Source of the DNA: Pseudomonadota bacterium
GTDB taxonomy: Bacteria > Pseudomonadota > Gammaproteobacteria > Burkholderiales > Burkholderiaceae_F
Reading direction: 5' to 3'
DNA length: 40,724 bases
Assembly (NCBI GenBank): GCA_021825945.1
Contig: JAKAFN010000014.1
Coordinates: 1-40,724, forward strand
Below, one piece after another: positions 11,203 to 23,878 of this stretch. Position numbers and translations under genes: made by a program. A model generated the notes under the pieces. That model did no database searches. It worked only from the letters and a program-made list of their open reading frames with translations, and was not told the origin of the DNA. Each line of letters opens with the position of its first letter. The first letter of the stretch is position 1.

Positions 11203-11231
11203 ACGGTGCCCGGCGAGAGGCCGGGCACCGT
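11203..11231 (-). terminator. Strong hairpin after doxX
   Basis: ACGGTGCCCGGC (11203-11214) and GCCGGGCACCGT (11220-11231) form a perfect 12-base stem with a GAGAG loop, 24 bases after the doxX stop. No T-tract follows on the minus strand, so it may be a terminator or an mRNA-stabilising 3' hairpin. The gap 11107-11255 otherwise holds only the leader's ribosome-binding site. Confidence 0.55.
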
Positions 11232-11255
11232 TCGATCACGCGATCTCCGTCGGGA

Positions 11256-11669
11256 TCATGACGACGCCCGGCGGCGCTGCCGCAGGTGATCGAGGCTGAT
11301 CGGTCCGGCGCCGTTAGCAGCCAGGAACAGGAAGCCGCCGGCCAGACCGAGGTTCTTCAAGAACATGATCTGCTGCATCGCCTCCGCGGATCCGGCGTGA
11401 AACAGCAATCCGGTCACGACACTGAAGCCGGCCAGCACCAACGCCAGCGGCCGCGTGAAAACCCCCGCAATGATGGCGATGCCGCCGCCGAGTTCGAGCA
11501 GGATTACCCATGGCAGCAGACTTCCGGGTACACCGGCCGATTGCATGTAGGCCTGCGTGCCCGCGTAGCCGTGGATCTTGCCCCAGCCCGAGACCACGAA
11601 GAGCGCGGCGATCAGGATCCGGCCGGTAAGACTGCAATACGGACTTGTTGCATCGAAAAACGAGTTCAT
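11256..11669 (-). CDS. DoxX family inner-membrane protein
   Basis: A 137-residue DoxX/YphA-type protein with four predicted membrane helices: around residues 14-30, 52-68, 72-90 and 103-118. The first helix carries the family stretch RILIAALFVVSGWGKI, and the loop after it has GYAGTQAYM. Family members are inner-membrane proteins tied to redox or thiol stress in several bacteria; the exact reaction is unknown. AAGGAGC lies 5 bases before ATG 11669. It is divergent from a LysR regulator across a 171-base AT-rich region with a dyad site, and wrbA follows the regulator, so regulation by that LysR protein is likely. Confidence 0.88.
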   Translation of the reverse strand: MNSFFDATSPYCSLTGRILIAALFVVSGWGKIHGYAGTQAYMQSAGVPGSLLPWVILLELGGGIAIIAGVFTRPLALVLAGFSVVTGLLFHAGSAEAMQQIMFLKNLGLAGGFLFLAANGAGPISLDHLRQRRRASS

Positions 11670-11772
11670 GGTGCGGCTCCTTGGAAAAAATCCGGGTCGG
11701 GAAGCGGAAGGTCGCGATCGTCCGCCGAGTTGGACCGCCTCGCCGAGTTACCGCTTCCCGGAAGATGCCTCC

Positions 11773-11808
11773 ATTTAAATATCTACTTAGCAGATTGAAT
11801 AGTAGAAT
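11773..11808. promoter_or_regulatory. Probable LysR-type operator between doxX and the regulator
   Basis: An AT-rich island holds ATTTAAAT (11773-11780) and an inverted repeat TCTACT (11782-11787) with AGTAGA (11801-11806), 13 bases apart, partly overlapping a TAGAAT (-10-like) at 11803. Its place between the divergent doxX and lysR starts fits a LysR-type binding site. The rest of 11670-11840 shows only the two leaders. Confidence 0.5.
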
Positions 11809-11840
11809 CTTTCGGTAAAACAAATCGAATAATTGGATAC

Positions 11841-12809
11841 ATGACTTCTTCCCCGAAAGTGTCGTTGGACCAATGGCGTGCCTTGGTGGCGGTCGTCGAT
11901 GCCGGGGGATACGCCCAGGCCGCCGAGTCCCTCCACAAGGCGCAATCGGCGGTCACGTATGCCGTACAGAAGCTGGAATCGGTGCTCGGGGTGAAGGCGT
12001 TCGAGGTCGTCGGCCGCAAGGCGCGCCTCACCGGTACCGGAGACGTGTTGTACCGCCGCGCAAAGGCACTCCTGGACGAAGCCGGTTCGCTGGAGGGTGC
12101 GGCGGGGATGCTCGCCGCGGGTTGGGAGCCGGAACTGCGCTTGGCCGTCGACGTCATTTTCCCAACTTGGCTGCTGTTGCAGTGCTGTGCGCGCTTCGCC
12201 GAAGAGCGCCCGCAGACTCGTATCGAGCTTTACGAAACGGTTCTCAGCGGAACCGAAGAATCGCTGCTCGAGCGCAGGGTCGATCTCGCGATCTGCTCAC
12301 GCGTGCCGCAGGGTTTTGGGGGGGATCCCCTGATGCGCATGCGCTTTATTCCCGTTGCGCATCCGAACCATCCTCTCCATCGGATCGGGCGCGCATTGAC
12401 GCTGCAAGACCTGCGGAAATACCGCCACCTGACGATTCGGGACACCGGCGCCCAGCGTCGGCGCGAAAGCTCCGTCGGGGCCGAGCAGGTGTGGACGGTG
12501 AGTCACAAGGCGACGTCCATCCACGCGGTTTGCATGGGGCTCGGCTTCGCATGGTTCTCCGAGGAGACGATTCGCGACGAAATCGCGGGCGGTTTGCTCA
12601 AACCGCTTCCTTTGCGGGAGGGCGCCGAACGATGGGCGGAGCTGTATTTGGTGTTCGCCGACCGCGACTATGCCGGCCCGGGCGTACTGCGCCTTGCAGA
12701 ACTCCTCCGCGACGGCGTGGCGGCAGCCTGTCGCGAGCGCGCCGGGGCCGACCGCCGGGATGGAAGGCGCGCGCCTTCCACTCCCCGCGCCCGTCCCTCA
12801 TCCGAATAG
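11841..12809 (+). CDS. LysR-type transcriptional regulator
   Basis: A 322-residue LysR-family DNA-binding regulator. The N-terminal winged helix-turn-helix is seen in [20 protein letters not shown] and [20 protein letters not shown] (residues about 12-60). The C-terminal part is a substrate-binding domain starting near residue 95 with [15 protein letters not shown] and containing CC at about 114. An Arg/Ser-rich tail of about 25 residues extends past the usual end. Divergent doxX is the probable target; wrbA, convergent and overlapping by 12 bases at the 3' ends, may belong to the same response to quinone or oxidative stress. The effector cannot be read from the sequence. Confidence 0.93.
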   Translation: MTSSPKVSLDQWRALVAVVDAGGYAQAAESLHKAQSAVTYAVQKLESVLGVKAFEVVGRKARLTGTGDVLYRRAKALLDEAGSLEGAAGMLAAGWEPELRLAVDVIFPTWLLLQCCARFAEERPQTRIELYETVLSGTEESLLERRVDLAICSRVPQGFGGDPLMRMRFIPVAHPNHPLHRIGRALTLQDLRKYRHLTIRDTGAQRRRESSVGAEQVWTVSHKATSIHAVCMGLGFAWFSEETIRDEIAGGLLKPLPLREGAERWAELYLVFADRDYAGPGVLRLAELLRDGVAAACRERAGADRRDGRRAPSTPRARPSSE

Positions 12810-13400
12810 TTTCCTGGCGATTTCGGCGACGTGTTGCCCCTGGTAGCGGGCCACAGCCAGTTCATTCGCGCTGGGGGCGCGGGTGCCGTCGGCTCTGCTC
12901 AGCGTCGTCGCGCCGTATGGCGTCCCGCCCGTGATTTCGTCCATGTTGCTCAATTGCGGGCAGGCGTATGGAACGCCAACGATGATCATGCCGTGATGAA
13001 ACAGCGTGGTATGAAACGAGGTGATGGTGGTCTCCTGGCCACCATGCTGCGTACCGGTGCTGGCAAATACGCTCCCGACCTTGCCGACCAGCTTGCCTTG
13101 TTGCCACAGCGCACCGGTCTGGTCGAGAAAGTTCCGCATCTGACCGCACATGTTGCCGAAGCGCGTCGGCGTGCCGAAGAGGATCGCGTCGTAGTCACCC
13201 AGTTCCCCCGGACTCGCCACCGGCGCGTCCTGCTGGGTCTTGGCGTGGATTGCCGCCAGCGTTTCCGCCGGCATCGTCTCCGGAACCCGCTTGAGCGCCA
13301 CCGTGACGCCGGACACGGCGCGTGCGCCGACCGCGACTTCCTGGGCCATGCGCTCGACATGTCCCCAAGTGCTGTAGTACAGAACCAGAATCTTGGCCAT
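12798..13400 (-). CDS. wrbA: NAD(P)H:quinone oxidoreductase WrbA
   Basis: A 200-residue flavodoxin-like protein, the usual WrbA length. It starts [20 protein letters not shown], where the FMN phosphate loop lies, and has [28 protein letters not shown] and [13 protein letters not shown], all typical WrbA motifs. It reduces quinones by two electrons with NAD(P)H and FMN, protecting cells from redox cycling, in the cytoplasm. ATG 13400 has GGGAGG 7 bases upstream; the frame is open further up, but that part is not WrbA-like. The 3' end overlaps the convergent lysR gene. Grouping with doxX and the regulator suggests a shared redox-stress response. Confidence 0.96.
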   Translation of the reverse strand: MAKILVLYYSTWGHVERMAQEVAVGARAVSGVTVALKRVPETMPAETLAAIHAKTQQDAPVASPGELGDYDAILFGTPTRFGNMCGQMRNFLDQTGALWQQGKLVGKVGSVFASTGTQHGGQETTITSFHTTLFHHGMIIVGVPYACPQLSNMDEITGGTPYGATTLSRADGTRAPSANELAVARYQGQHVAEIARKLFG

Positions 13401-13599
13401 CGTCGTTCCTCCCTTCGCCAGTCCCCGCGCACGTCCCGTTCCCCGTTCCGGCATCCGGTGGGGGCTCCGCCGCAGAGTAGCCGGGGGTCCGGACCATGCC
13501 CATACCGTTTTTCCGTTTCCGCGCACGGACCGGCGATGGAGCGGGCATCGTCGCGATCCGTGATACCGTGCGTATCGTCCGGTTGGGAACTTGGTGGGT

Positions 13600-14805
13600 A
13601 TGAACGATCGTCCGGCGGCACCACGCTACGACTTCGACGAGATCATCGACCGTCGGGGCACCAATTCCCGGAAATGGAACGACGCCCGCCAGTTCCTGAC
13701 TCCCGAGCAATGGGCGGCAGACCCGCTGCCGATGTGGGTTGCCGACATGGATTTCCGCGCGGCGCCGCCCATCCTCGAAGCCCTGCGCCGCGCGGTCGAG
13801 GGGGGCGTGTTCGGCTACGGCGGCACGCCGGATTCCTACCGCGAAGCCGCCGTGACCTGGCAGGAACGGCGCTTCGGCTGGTCCGCCGAACCGGAATGGC
13901 TCGTCCAGTCGCCGGGCGTCGTCACTGCGCTCAACACGGCCATCCAGGCGTTTTCGCTGCCGGGCGATCACGTCCTCGTGCAGCCGCCGGTCTACTTCCA
14001 CTTTCTTCACGACGTCGTCGCCAACGGACGCCGTCTGGCGCAGGCACCGCTCACCCTGGATCAGGGGCGATACCGGTTCGACCCGGACGCATTCGAGGCC
14101 GCCATCCAGCCGGGCACCCGACTCTTCATCCTATGCAACCCGCACAATCCGACCGGAAACGTGTGGACGCGCGAGGAACTGCTTGCGATGGCGGCGATCT
14201 GCGAGCGCCACGGCATCCTGATCGTCGCCGATGAAGTCCACCAGGATCTCGTCTTCGGTGAAGGAAGGCGTCATCTGCCCCTGGCCATGCTGGACGACGC
14301 GATCGCCGACAATGTCATCGTCTGCACGGCGCCGAGCAAGACGTTCAACATCGCCGGACTGTCCTGCGCCAACGTCTTCATCCCCAACGCGCGCCATCGG
14401 TTGCAGTACCAGAAACAGTCCGAGCGCAACGGCGTCCATCTCGTCAATGTCCTCGGCACGGCCGCGTGCGAGGCGGCGTATCGGGGCGGCGAGTCCTGGG
14501 CCGAGGCGATGCTCGATTATGTGCGCGGCAACCAGCGCCACTTCGCCGAGCGCGTCGGCGCGCTCGGGCTGCCGATCACGGTCACGCCGACCGATGCGCT
14601 GTATCTGGCTTGGATCGACTTTCGCCGGCTCGGCATGGCGCCTGCGGCATTGCACGACTTCCTGTTGCGGCGCGCACGGCTATGGCTGGACCCGGGGACC
14701 AAGTTTGGCGCCGCGGGAGAAGGCTTCCTGCGCATCAACCTTGCCTGTCCTCGACGGCTCGTCGACGACGCGCTCGATCGCTTGGCATCGGCGCTTCCGC
14801 ACTGA
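13600..14805 (+). CDS. PatB/MalY-type C-S lyase (PLP aminotransferase fold I)
   Basis: A 401-residue PLP enzyme of the PatB/MalY group. Motifs: [17 protein letters not shown] near residue 45, [25 protein letters not shown] near 180, DEVHQDL near 212, and the PLP lysine in [14 protein letters not shown] near 245. Such enzymes cleave C-S bonds in cystathionine or cysteine conjugates to release a thiol, pyruvate and ammonia in the cytoplasm. ATG 13600 is preferred over TTG 13591, since the family begins shortly before [17 protein letters not shown]. No clear operon partner exists. The substrate cannot be settled from the sequence; metH elsewhere in the window shows that methionine is made, but not that this enzyme feeds it. 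Confidence 0.92.
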   Translation: MNDRPAAPRYDFDEIIDRRGTNSRKWNDARQFLTPEQWAADPLPMWVADMDFRAAPPILEALRRAVEGGVFGYGGTPDSYREAAVTWQERRFGWSAEPEWLVQSPGVVTALNTAIQAFSLPGDHVLVQPPVYFHFLHDVVANGRRLAQAPLTLDQGRYRFDPDAFEAAIQPGTRLFILCNPHNPTGNVWTREELLAMAAICERHGILIVADEVHQDLVFGEGRRHLPLAMLDDAIADNVIVCTAPSKTFNIAGLSCANVFIPNARHRLQYQKQSERNGVHLVNVLGTAACEAAYRGGESWAEAMLDYVRGNQRHFAERVGALGLPITVTPTDALYLAWIDFRRLGMAPAALHDFLLRRARLWLDPGTKFGAAGEGFLRINLACPRRLVDDALDRLASALPH

Positions 14806-14822
14806 TCCGACAAGTCGCCCAC

Positions 14823-14873
14823 ACACCTGTCCGCCGGATGGGGTGGCGCCGGATACGGTTTTCCCCCAGGTGT
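14823..14873. terminator. Inverted repeat between convergent genes
   Basis: ACACCTG (14823-14829) and CAGGTGT (14867-14873) can pair around a 37-base loop that itself holds smaller pairings, in the gap between the convergent C-S lyase and helicase genes. It may act as a terminator for either side, but there is no T-tract at a suitable place. Confidence 0.25.
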
Positions 14874-14910
14874 CCCGCGCGCGCTCACGAAATCCGTCTG
14901 CCACGCGGGG

Positions 14911-16761
14911 CTACCAAGTCCGCCTGGCTTTGGGATTGCCGCGGGCGTGTCGTGCGCCGTTGACGGGCGCCTTGCGCGAATCGCCTGCTTCGCGGGCCGT
15001 GTGTCGTGTGCTGCGTTGCGCCGGCATCTCGCCGCCGGCGCGGATGCGCAGAGGGCGACCGGCCACCTGCACGGTTCGCAGATGGTCCAGGATCCGTTTC
15101 GGAAGCGCCGTGGTCAGTTCGATGAGGCTGTATGTATCGAAGATTTCGATACGGCCGATGGCCCGTGCCTCCAGTCCGCCTTCGTTGGCGATCGCGCCGA
15201 CCAGGTTGCCGGGCTTGACCCCATGCGCGCTGCCCACCTCCACGCGGTACACCCCCGCGCCGCCCTCGCGCTCCGTACGGCCGGCGGGCCTCTCGGCAGC
15301 GCCCGGGAATCGCGCGTCGGCTTGCGACCGGTTTACAGCGGCCGTCGGCGCAGCCTTGCCCGGCCTGACCCTGGGGGGGCCTTCCCGGACGGGCGCAGGA
15401 GTGTCTGTCGCCACGCGATCGCGATCGGGCTTGGTCAACAGCAGCGGTACCCCGCGCTGGACCATCTTGGCGAGCGCGGCCGCGATCTCCACCGCGGGAA
15501 CGTCGTTCTCGCGCTCGAAATCCTCGATGATCGCGGTGAAGACATCCAGTTCCCCGCTCGCCAGCGCCGTGGCGATCTGCTCCTTGAATCGGGCGATGCG
15601 CACGTCGTTGACCGCCTGGATGGTCGGCATTTCCAGGACCGAGATCGGCTGGCTCGTCGAGCGCTCGAATGCCCGCAACAACCCCCGCTCGCGCGGGCTG
15701 ACGAAAAGAATCGCCTCGCCCTTTCGCCCCGCGCGCCCGGTGCGCCCGATGCGATGAACATAGCTTTCCGGATCGACCGGCACATCGAAATTGATTACGT
15801 GGCTGATGCGATCGACGTCCAGACCGCGCGCTGCGACGTCGGTCGCCACGAGGATGTCGATGCTGCCGTCCTTCAACTGCCCGATCGTGCGCTCCCGCTG
15901 TTGCTGTTGCAGGTCGCCGTGGATCGCCGCGGCGGAAAAGCCGCGCGCCTGCAGTTTTTGCGCCAGTTCATCGGCACCGAGCTTGGTTCGCACGAAAATG
16001 ATCATGCCATCGAAGGGCTCGGCCTCGAGGATGCGGGTGAGCGCGTCGAGCTTATGCATGCCGCTGACCAACCAGTAGCGTTGGCGGATGTTTTCGGCGG
16101 TACTCCGATGCGTGGCGATCGTGACCTCGACCGGGTCGCGCAGGTACGCTTTGGTGATGCGCTTGATCTCGGCAGGCATGGTGGCCGAGAATAGGGCGGT
16201 CTGTCGTTGCGCCGGCGCGCTCTGCAGGATGCGTTCGACGTCATCGATGAAGCCCATGCGCAGCATTTCGTCGGCCTCGTCGAGCACCAGCGTGCGCAGG
16301 TTCGTCAGGTCGAGCGACCCCTTTTCCAAGTGGTCGATCACCCGTCCGGGGGTTCCCACCACCACATGGGCCCCGCGACGGAGGGCGGAAAGCTGCGGGC
16401 CGTAGCTCTGGCCGCCGTAGAGCGGCAGGACATGGAACCCGGCCATGTGGGTCGCATACCGCTGAAACGCCTCGGCGACCTGGATGGCAAGTTCGCGCGT
16501 CGGGGCCAGCACCAGCGCTTGCGGTGTCCCCGCCCCCAGGTCGATGCGCGCCAGAATCGGCAACGCGAAGGCGGCCGTCTTGCCCGTTCCGGTTTGCGCC
16601 TGACCCAGGACGTCCCGCCCTTCGAGCATGCGCGGGATGGTCGCCGCCTGGATCGGAGAGGGTGCCTCGTACCCGACCTCCTGCAAGGCGCGCAACAGCG
16701 CCTCGCCGAGATGGAGATCGGAAAAAAGGGCGCCGCGGGGCGTAATCGAGGTTTGGTTCAC
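14911..16761 (-). CDS. deaD: DEAD-box ATP-dependent RNA helicase (DeaD/CsdA type)
   Basis: A 616-residue helicase. Motifs in order: Q-motif [18 protein letters not shown], Ia [29 protein letters not shown], then IV-VI with [11 protein letters not shown] and [13 protein letters not shown]. The C-terminal third has a DbpA/CsdA-type RNA-binding domain ([20 protein letters not shown] near residue 515) and a basic Arg-rich tail. It unwinds RNA, likely in ribosome assembly, mRNA decay and cold adaptation. GTG 16761 has AGGA 8 bases upstream plus spacing; TTG 16767 is also in frame but too close to it. It is convergent with the C-S lyase and divergent from the ABC exporter. A csdA-like role is more likely than dbpA, given the length. 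Confidence 0.93.
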   Translation of the reverse strand: MNQTSITPRGALFSDLHLGEALLRALQEVGYEAPSPIQAATIPRMLEGRDVLGQAQTGTGKTAAFALPILARIDLGAGTPQALVLAPTRELAIQVAEAFQRYATHMAGFHVLPLYGGQSYGPQLSALRRGAHVVVGTPGRVIDHLEKGSLDLTNLRTLVLDEADEMLRMGFIDDVERILQSAPAQRQTALFSATMPAEIKRITKAYLRDPVEVTIATHRSTAENIRQRYWLVSGMHKLDALTRILEAEPFDGMIIFVRTKLGADELAQKLQARGFSAAAIHGDLQQQQRERTIGQLKDGSIDILVATDVAARGLDVDRISHVINFDVPVDPESYVHRIGRTGRAGRKGEAILFVSPRERGLLRAFERSTSQPISVLEMPTIQAVNDVRIARFKEQIATALASGELDVFTAIIEDFERENDVPAVEIAAALAKMVQRGVPLLLTKPDRDRVATDTPAPVREGPPRVRPGKAAPTAAVNRSQADARFPGAAERPAGRTEREGGAGVYRVEVGSAHGVKPGNLVGAIANEGGLEARAIGRIEIFDTYSLIELTTALPKRILDHLRTVQVAGRPLRIRAGGEMPAQRSTRHTAREAGDSRKAPVNGARHARGNPKARRTW

Positions 16762-16918
16762 GCGCAATTATCCTATATCGGCGCGTTTCCGTCCGGGATG
16801 TCGCCGCGACGGTGGCCGACCGCGGTTCGCCGCGCGGGCGCGCCGCTCCTCGGCCAGCGGCGATGCGCTAGCATCGACGCTTCTTCCGCGCCGGCGTGCA
16901 TCCGGTATGGGAGTGCAT

Positions 16919-17844
<926 letters not shown>

Positions 17845-17848
<4 letters not shown>

Positions 17849-18606
17849 ACGTGCGCGGCATCTGGGCCATCTACCGCTTCGAGATGGCGCGCACCCTGCG
17901 TACGGTGGGCCAGAGCGTCGCCTCGCCGGTCATTTCGACCGTTCTGTATTTCATCGTGTTCGGCTCGGCGATCGGCTCGCGCATCCAGGGTGTCAATGGA
18001 GTTCCCTACGGTGCATTCATCGTGCCGGGCCTCATCATGCTGACGGTGTTGGGGCAAAGCGTGTCGAATGCCTCGTTCGCGATCTATTTTCCGCGCTTTA
18101 CCGGCACGATCTACGAAATCCTGTCCGCGCCGCTGTCCTTCGGCGAGGTCGTGCTCGGCTATGTCGGCGCCGCGGCCACCAAGTCGGTGATGATCGGTGC
18201 CATCGTGCTGGCGACGGCGTCGTTTTTCGTGCCGATGCACGTGATGCATCCGCTGTGGATGTCGTTCTTTCTGATCATGACGAGCGCCACGTTCAGCCTG
18301 TTGGGCTTCATCATCGGCATCTGGGCCGACGGCTTTGAAAAACTGCAGCTGATCCCATTGCTGATCATCACGCCGCTGACCTTCCTGGGAGGCAGCTTTT
18401 ACTCGATCAAGATGCTTCCGCCATTCTGGTACCGGGTCTCGATGATCAACCCGGTCGTCTACCTGATCAGCGGCTTCCGTTGGAGCTTCTATGAGCATGG
18501 AGACGTCAGCCTTGCGACGAGCGTGGCGATGATCGGAACCTTCGCCGCTGCCGCGCTGGCCATCATCGCCTGGATCTTCCGGACGGGATATCGTCTGCGA
18601 AAGTAG
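17845..18606 (+). CDS. ABC-2 type exporter, permease subunit (YadH-like)
   Basis: A 253-residue inner-membrane protein with six predicted helices, first near residues 24-44 ([15 protein letters not shown]) and last near 225-245. It carries the ABC-2 permease pattern: a long amphipathic segment after helix 2 ([20 protein letters not shown]), the [18 protein letters not shown] stretch near residue 180, and [12 protein letters not shown]. It partners the preceding ATPase, overlapping it by ATGA. No substrate-binding or membrane-fusion protein gene is next to it, fitting a simple exporter. The gene after it is convergent, so the operon has only these two genes. Confidence 0.94.
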
Positions 18607-18614
18607 GCCGGTTC

Positions 18615-18637
18615 GGAAGGGCGTCGGGAGTCCTTCC
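18615..18637. terminator. Hairpin between convergent permease and aldolase genes
   Basis: GGAAGG (18615-18620) and CCTTCC (18632-18637) pair around an 11-base loop in the 41-base gap between the convergent stops. It could stop transcription from either side; no T-tract is present. Confidence 0.3.
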
Positions 18638-18647
18638 ATCGCGCCGC

Positions 18648-19673
18648 CTACTCCGGTGCAGGTTCCATCGAGGCCTCGTATCGCCCTTGGCTCGCCGCGC
18701 TGTTGAGGCGCGCGCGGGTGTGCAGGGCCTGCTGCGCGATCGCCGCGTTGGCCGGCTGGCCGCGCCAAGCGTGCAGTACCGGATCCTGCAAGGCACGGCC
18801 GTAGGAAAAGCGCAGATGCCACGGCTGCGGCCCGAGCCGGTTGATGGCGTCGAGATTCGCCGTCGCTTCCCGGGGCGTCTGCCCGCCCGATAGAAAATAA
18901 ATTCCCGGCACCGCCGCCGGTACGGTGCGCCGCAATACTCGGATCGTCGATTCGGCGATCTCGCCAGGCGACGATTTCCGGGCGTTTTCCTTTCCCGGCA
19001 GCACCATGCTCGGCTTCAGCAGCATGTGTTCGAGGACCACGCGGTGGCGATGCAAGGCGTGGAAGACCGCATGCAGTACCGCCTCGGTCGTCTCGGCACA
19101 GTGCCCGATCGTATGGTCACCGTCGAGCAGCACTTCGGGTTCGACGATCGGCACGATCCCGGATTCCTGACAGATCGCCGCGTACCGCGCCAGGCCCTCG
19201 GCATTGGCGTCGATCGCGAGCTGGCTCGGCAGCCGGTCGGAGACGTGGTACACGGCGCGCCATTTGGCGAAGCGCGCGCCTTGTTGCTTGTACCCCTCCA
19301 TGCGCTTCGCGAGACCGTCGAGGCCCTGGGTGATCTCATCGCCCGGCGCGTGCGCGAGCGGAATCTTTCCGGCATCGACCTTGATCCCTGGAACGATGCC
19401 CTGGCGAAGCGCACACTGCGGCAGCGGCGTGCCGTCCGCGCTCTTCTGTCCGAGCGTCTCCTCGAAAAGGATGACGCCGCCGATGAACTCGCCCAAGCCC
19501 GCGGTGGTCAACAGCAGCGCGCGATAGGCATTACGGATCTCGGGCGTCGACTCCAGGCCCACCGCCTGGAGACGCTTTGCGATCGTGGGCGCACTCTCGT
19601 CGGCCGCGAGAATGCCCCGTCCCGGCCGGGTCATCGCATCCACGGTTGCTTGTAGTTCGTCTTCCACGCTCAT
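18648..19673 (-). CDS. Fructose-bisphosphate aldolase, class I
   Basis: A 341-residue class I aldolase of the eukaryote-like kind. It starts MSVEDELQATVDAM, followed by the typical GRGILAADES and later VPIVEPEVLLDGDH, the Schiff-base lysine in LLKPSMVLPG near residue 225, and YFLSGGQTP. It splits fructose-1,6-bisphosphate into two trioses by a lysine Schiff base, without a metal, in glycolysis or gluconeogenesis. GGAGG lies 6 bases before ATG 19673. It sits downstream of glmS-arsD-arsA on the same strand but 183 bases from arsA, so it is probably separately transcribed. Many betaproteobacteria use the class II enzyme; whether this strain has both cannot be seen. Confidence 0.95.
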   Translation of the reverse strand: MSVEDELQATVDAMTRPGRGILAADESAPTIAKRLQAVGLESTPEIRNAYRALLLTTAGLGEFIGGVILFEETLGQKSADGTPLPQCALRQGIVPGIKVDAGKIPLAHAPGDEITQGLDGLAKRMEGYKQQGARFAKWRAVYHVSDRLPSQLAIDANAEGLARYAAICQESGIVPIVEPEVLLDGDHTIGHCAETTEAVLHAVFHALHRHRVVLEHMLLKPSMVLPGKENARKSSPGEIAESTIRVLRRTVPAAVPGIYFLSGGQTPREATANLDAINRLGPQPWHLRFSYGRALQDPVLHAWRGQPANAAIAQQALHTRARLNSAASQGRYEASMEPAPE

Positions 19674-19856
19674 GGCAACCTCCTTCGATCGGCATCGATC
19701 CGCGCCCCCCGAGGCGCGGCCTCCCTCGCATTTCATCGAACTGTGCGCCGGCGTCGCCCCCTGGGGCAAGCACGCTTTCGCGCGAGGCCGCGTCCCGGTT
19801 GGTGCCGGATGCCTGCCGCAAGCGGTGGGATTCCGTCGTTTCCGCGGTCCCAAAAC
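19674..19856. other. Intergenic region between arsA and the aldolase gene
   Basis: A 183-base stretch between two genes of the same strand. Apart from the aldolase ribosome-binding site next to 19673, I see no gene, no clear promoter and no strong hairpin in it. Confidence 0.4.
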
Positions 19857-21626
19857 TCATCCTGACGAACCTGCTGTCGCGAGCACGCCCGCCAGTCCCT
19901 CCCGGCCCACCGGATCCTTCACCAGCCACGGGATGAGCGCGCACCGCGCGGCGCGGCCGTTCACCGCGCGGATGAACGGCAACTCGGAACGTCCCTTCTC
20001 AGCCAGAACGGGGTCGGAGGTGCCGCTGGCGCGCATTGCCTGGTTGATCACCCAGGCCCACGGCTGGATTCCTGCCCGACGCAAATCCTCCTCCAGGCGC
20101 TCGGCCTCGTGGACCGGAGTCGCCTCCGCGAGGGTCACGACCAGCACGCGGGTGAAGTCCGGATCGCGCAGTCTTGGCAGCAGTTCCCGGACGGACTCCG
20201 GCATCGCTCCCTGGGTCCGGGATACCTCGCGGTGGTAGGCCTCCGCGGCATCGAGGAGCAGAATCGTGTGGCCCGTCGGTGCCGTGTCGAGGACGACGAA
20301 CCCGTCTCTCCCCCGATCCACGGTATCGGCGAACGCGCGAAAGACGGCGATCTCCTCCGTGCAGGGGGAGCGTAGATCTTCCTCGAGCATTGCGCGCCCG
20401 GCAGCGTCCAGCTTTTCCCCGGCCCGAGCCAATACTTCCGCGGTGTATTGCGCGACCTCGACGGACGGATCGATACGCTCGACCACCAGACCCGGCACGA
20501 CCTCGCCGACCGCATCGGAAACATGCGCAGCGGGATCCGTCGTCGAGAGCACGACGGGACACCCCCGCTGCGCCAGGGCGAGGGCCACGGCCGCCGCGAC
20601 CGTGGTCTTGCCCACGCCGCCTTTGCCCATGGTCATCACGACGCCCCGGCCGCGAGACGCGATTGCGTCAATGAGGGAGCCGAGTCCCGGCGGCAGGACG
20701 AAAGGCGCTTCCGCAGGGGTCCGCGGCGCGAAGGAATCCCGGTCGAACGGCCGGCCCAGCGATCGCAAAGCGTCGAGGCCCACGGTCCCCCTCGGCACGA
20801 AAGGAATACGGACCGAAGGAAGCGACGCCAATCCGGAGGGCATCGAAGCCAGCGCGCTCGATGCCCTCGCGGCCATGGCGTTGGCCACCGCGTCGTCCGT
20901 TCCATCCGTTGTGAAAATTCCATTGAACGCGACGTGGATGTTGGAGACCCCCAGTTCCGACAGTTCGTCGCGTGTCCGCTCGGCCTCGCGAAGCGCGGAA
21001 CCCTCCGGCCGCGCGACCAGCACAACCGTCGTTTCGCCGGGATCGGACAAGCGGCGCACGGTTGCGGCATAAAGGGCCTTTTGTTTCTCCAGCCCCGCCA
21101 GAGGACCGAGGCAGGACGCACCGCCCGTGGACGAAGCGATGAACGCGTCCCAGGCCGACGGCAAGGTCAGGAGCCGCAGCGTGTGGCCGGTCGGCGCCGT
21201 ATCGAATATCACGCGGTCGAAGTCCGCCGTCGCCGACGGATCGCCGATCAGCTTGGAGAACTCGTCGAATGCCGCGATCTCGACGGTACAGGCGCCGGAG
21301 AACTGCTCTTCCATACTCCGGATTGCGGCCTCGGGCAGGATCCCGCGATACGGCCCCACCATGCGTTCCCGATAGGCCGCCGCGGTCGCCTCCGGATCGA
21401 TATTGAGGGCAAAGAGGCCCGGAGCACCCGGCACGGCGGTCGGCGATCCGCACAGGGGGGCGCCGAGGACTTCGTCAAGGTTCGACGCCGGATCCGTGCT
21501 GACGATCAGCACGCGCATTCCTTGGTCCGCCAGGGCGAGTCCGACCGCGCAGGAAAGAGACGTTTTGCCGACGCCCCCCTTGCCGGTAAAAAAGACGTGG
21601 CGTGTGTTCGCTTCGGGCAGGGGCAT
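19857..21626 (-). CDS. arsA: ArsA arsenical pump-driving ATPase (two-domain)
   Basis: A 589-residue duplicated ATPase. Each half carries the deviant P-loop GKGGVGKT (about residues 15-22 and 333-340) and the DTAPTGHT signature. The three cysteines that bind As(III) in the enteric protein have counterparts here: SGACTVE near 112, GASCLGP near 171, and RSPCTEE near 420. It energises As(III)/Sb(III) efflux through ArsB or Acr3 at the membrane and receives metalloid from ArsD. It begins 12 bases after arsD. No arsenite channel, arsR or arsC is visible in the window, so its transport partner must be elsewhere or absent. Composition matches its neighbours. Confidence 0.96.
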   Translation of the reverse strand: MPLPEANTRHVFFTGKGGVGKTSLSCAVGLALADQGMRVLIVSTDPASNLDEVLGAPLCGSPTAVPGAPGLFALNIDPEATAAAYRERMVGPYRGILPEAAIRSMEEQFSGACTVEIAAFDEFSKLIGDPSATADFDRVIFDTAPTGHTLRLLTLPSAWDAFIASSTGGASCLGPLAGLEKQKALYAATVRRLSDPGETTVVLVARPEGSALREAERTRDELSELGVSNIHVAFNGIFTTDGTDDAVANAMAARASSALASMPSGLASLPSVRIPFVPRGTVGLDALRSLGRPFDRDSFAPRTPAEAPFVLPPGLGSLIDAIASRGRGVVMTMGKGGVGKTTVAAAVALALAQRGCPVVLSTTDPAAHVSDAVGEVVPGLVVERIDPSVEVAQYTAEVLARAGEKLDAAGRAMLEEDLRSPCTEEIAVFRAFADTVDRGRDGFVVLDTAPTGHTILLLDAAEAYHREVSRTQGAMPESVRELLPRLRDPDFTRVLVVTLAEATPVHEAERLEEDLRRAGIQPWAWVINQAMRASGTSDPVLAEKGRSELPFIRAVNGRAARCALIPWLVKDPVGREGLAGVLATAGSSG

Positions 21627-21638
21627 CCTCGGCCCCGC

Positions 21639-22007
21639 TCAACAGCAACCCGACTTGGGTGCGCAGCAGGAGCCCGCTTTCGCGGCCGGCTCGGCCCCGG
21701 CCGGGAGGTCGATGCCAAGTCTGCGGGCCAATTGGTCGCGAGAGGGATACATCCCCGTCGTGACCACGGCGCCGTCGACGACGATCACCGGCAGCCGATC
21801 CATCCCGGCCTCCATTTCCTTGACCACGGCCGGATTGGCAGCGAACGCCTGGGGCTCCTGGCCGAGGTTGTGGCGCGACACCTGGACGCCACGGTCGGCC
21901 ACCCATTTCAGATCGGCCGCGAACTGCGCGAGGACCGGGTCGACGTCCACGCCGCAGACGCCCGTGGAGCAGCACATGGCTGGATCGAACACTTCGAGTT
22001 TTTTCAC
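21639..22007 (-). CDS. arsD: ArsD arsenic metallochaperone
   Basis: A 122-residue protein beginning KKLEVFDPAMCCSTGVCG, the ArsD metal site of two adjacent Cys and a third five residues on. It has a thioredoxin-like fold (LPVIVVDGAVVTTGMYP) and ends in two further Cys pairs, SCC and GCC. ArsD hands As(III) to ArsA and can act as a weak repressor. GTG 22007 has AAAGGAG 6 bases upstream and fits the family's start; ATG 22025, which overlaps the glmS stop as ATGA, would add six residues. Either way it is tightly linked to glmS upstream and arsA downstream. Confidence 0.94.
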   Translation of the reverse strand: MKKLEVFDPAMCCSTGVCGVDVDPVLAQFAADLKWVADRGVQVSRHNLGQEPQAFAANPAVVKEMEAGMDRLPVIVVDGAVVTTGMYPSRDQLARRLGIDLPAGAEPAAKAGSCCAPKSGCC

Positions 22008-22021
22008 GACAGGCTCCTTTT

Positions 22022-23878
<1,857 letters not shown>

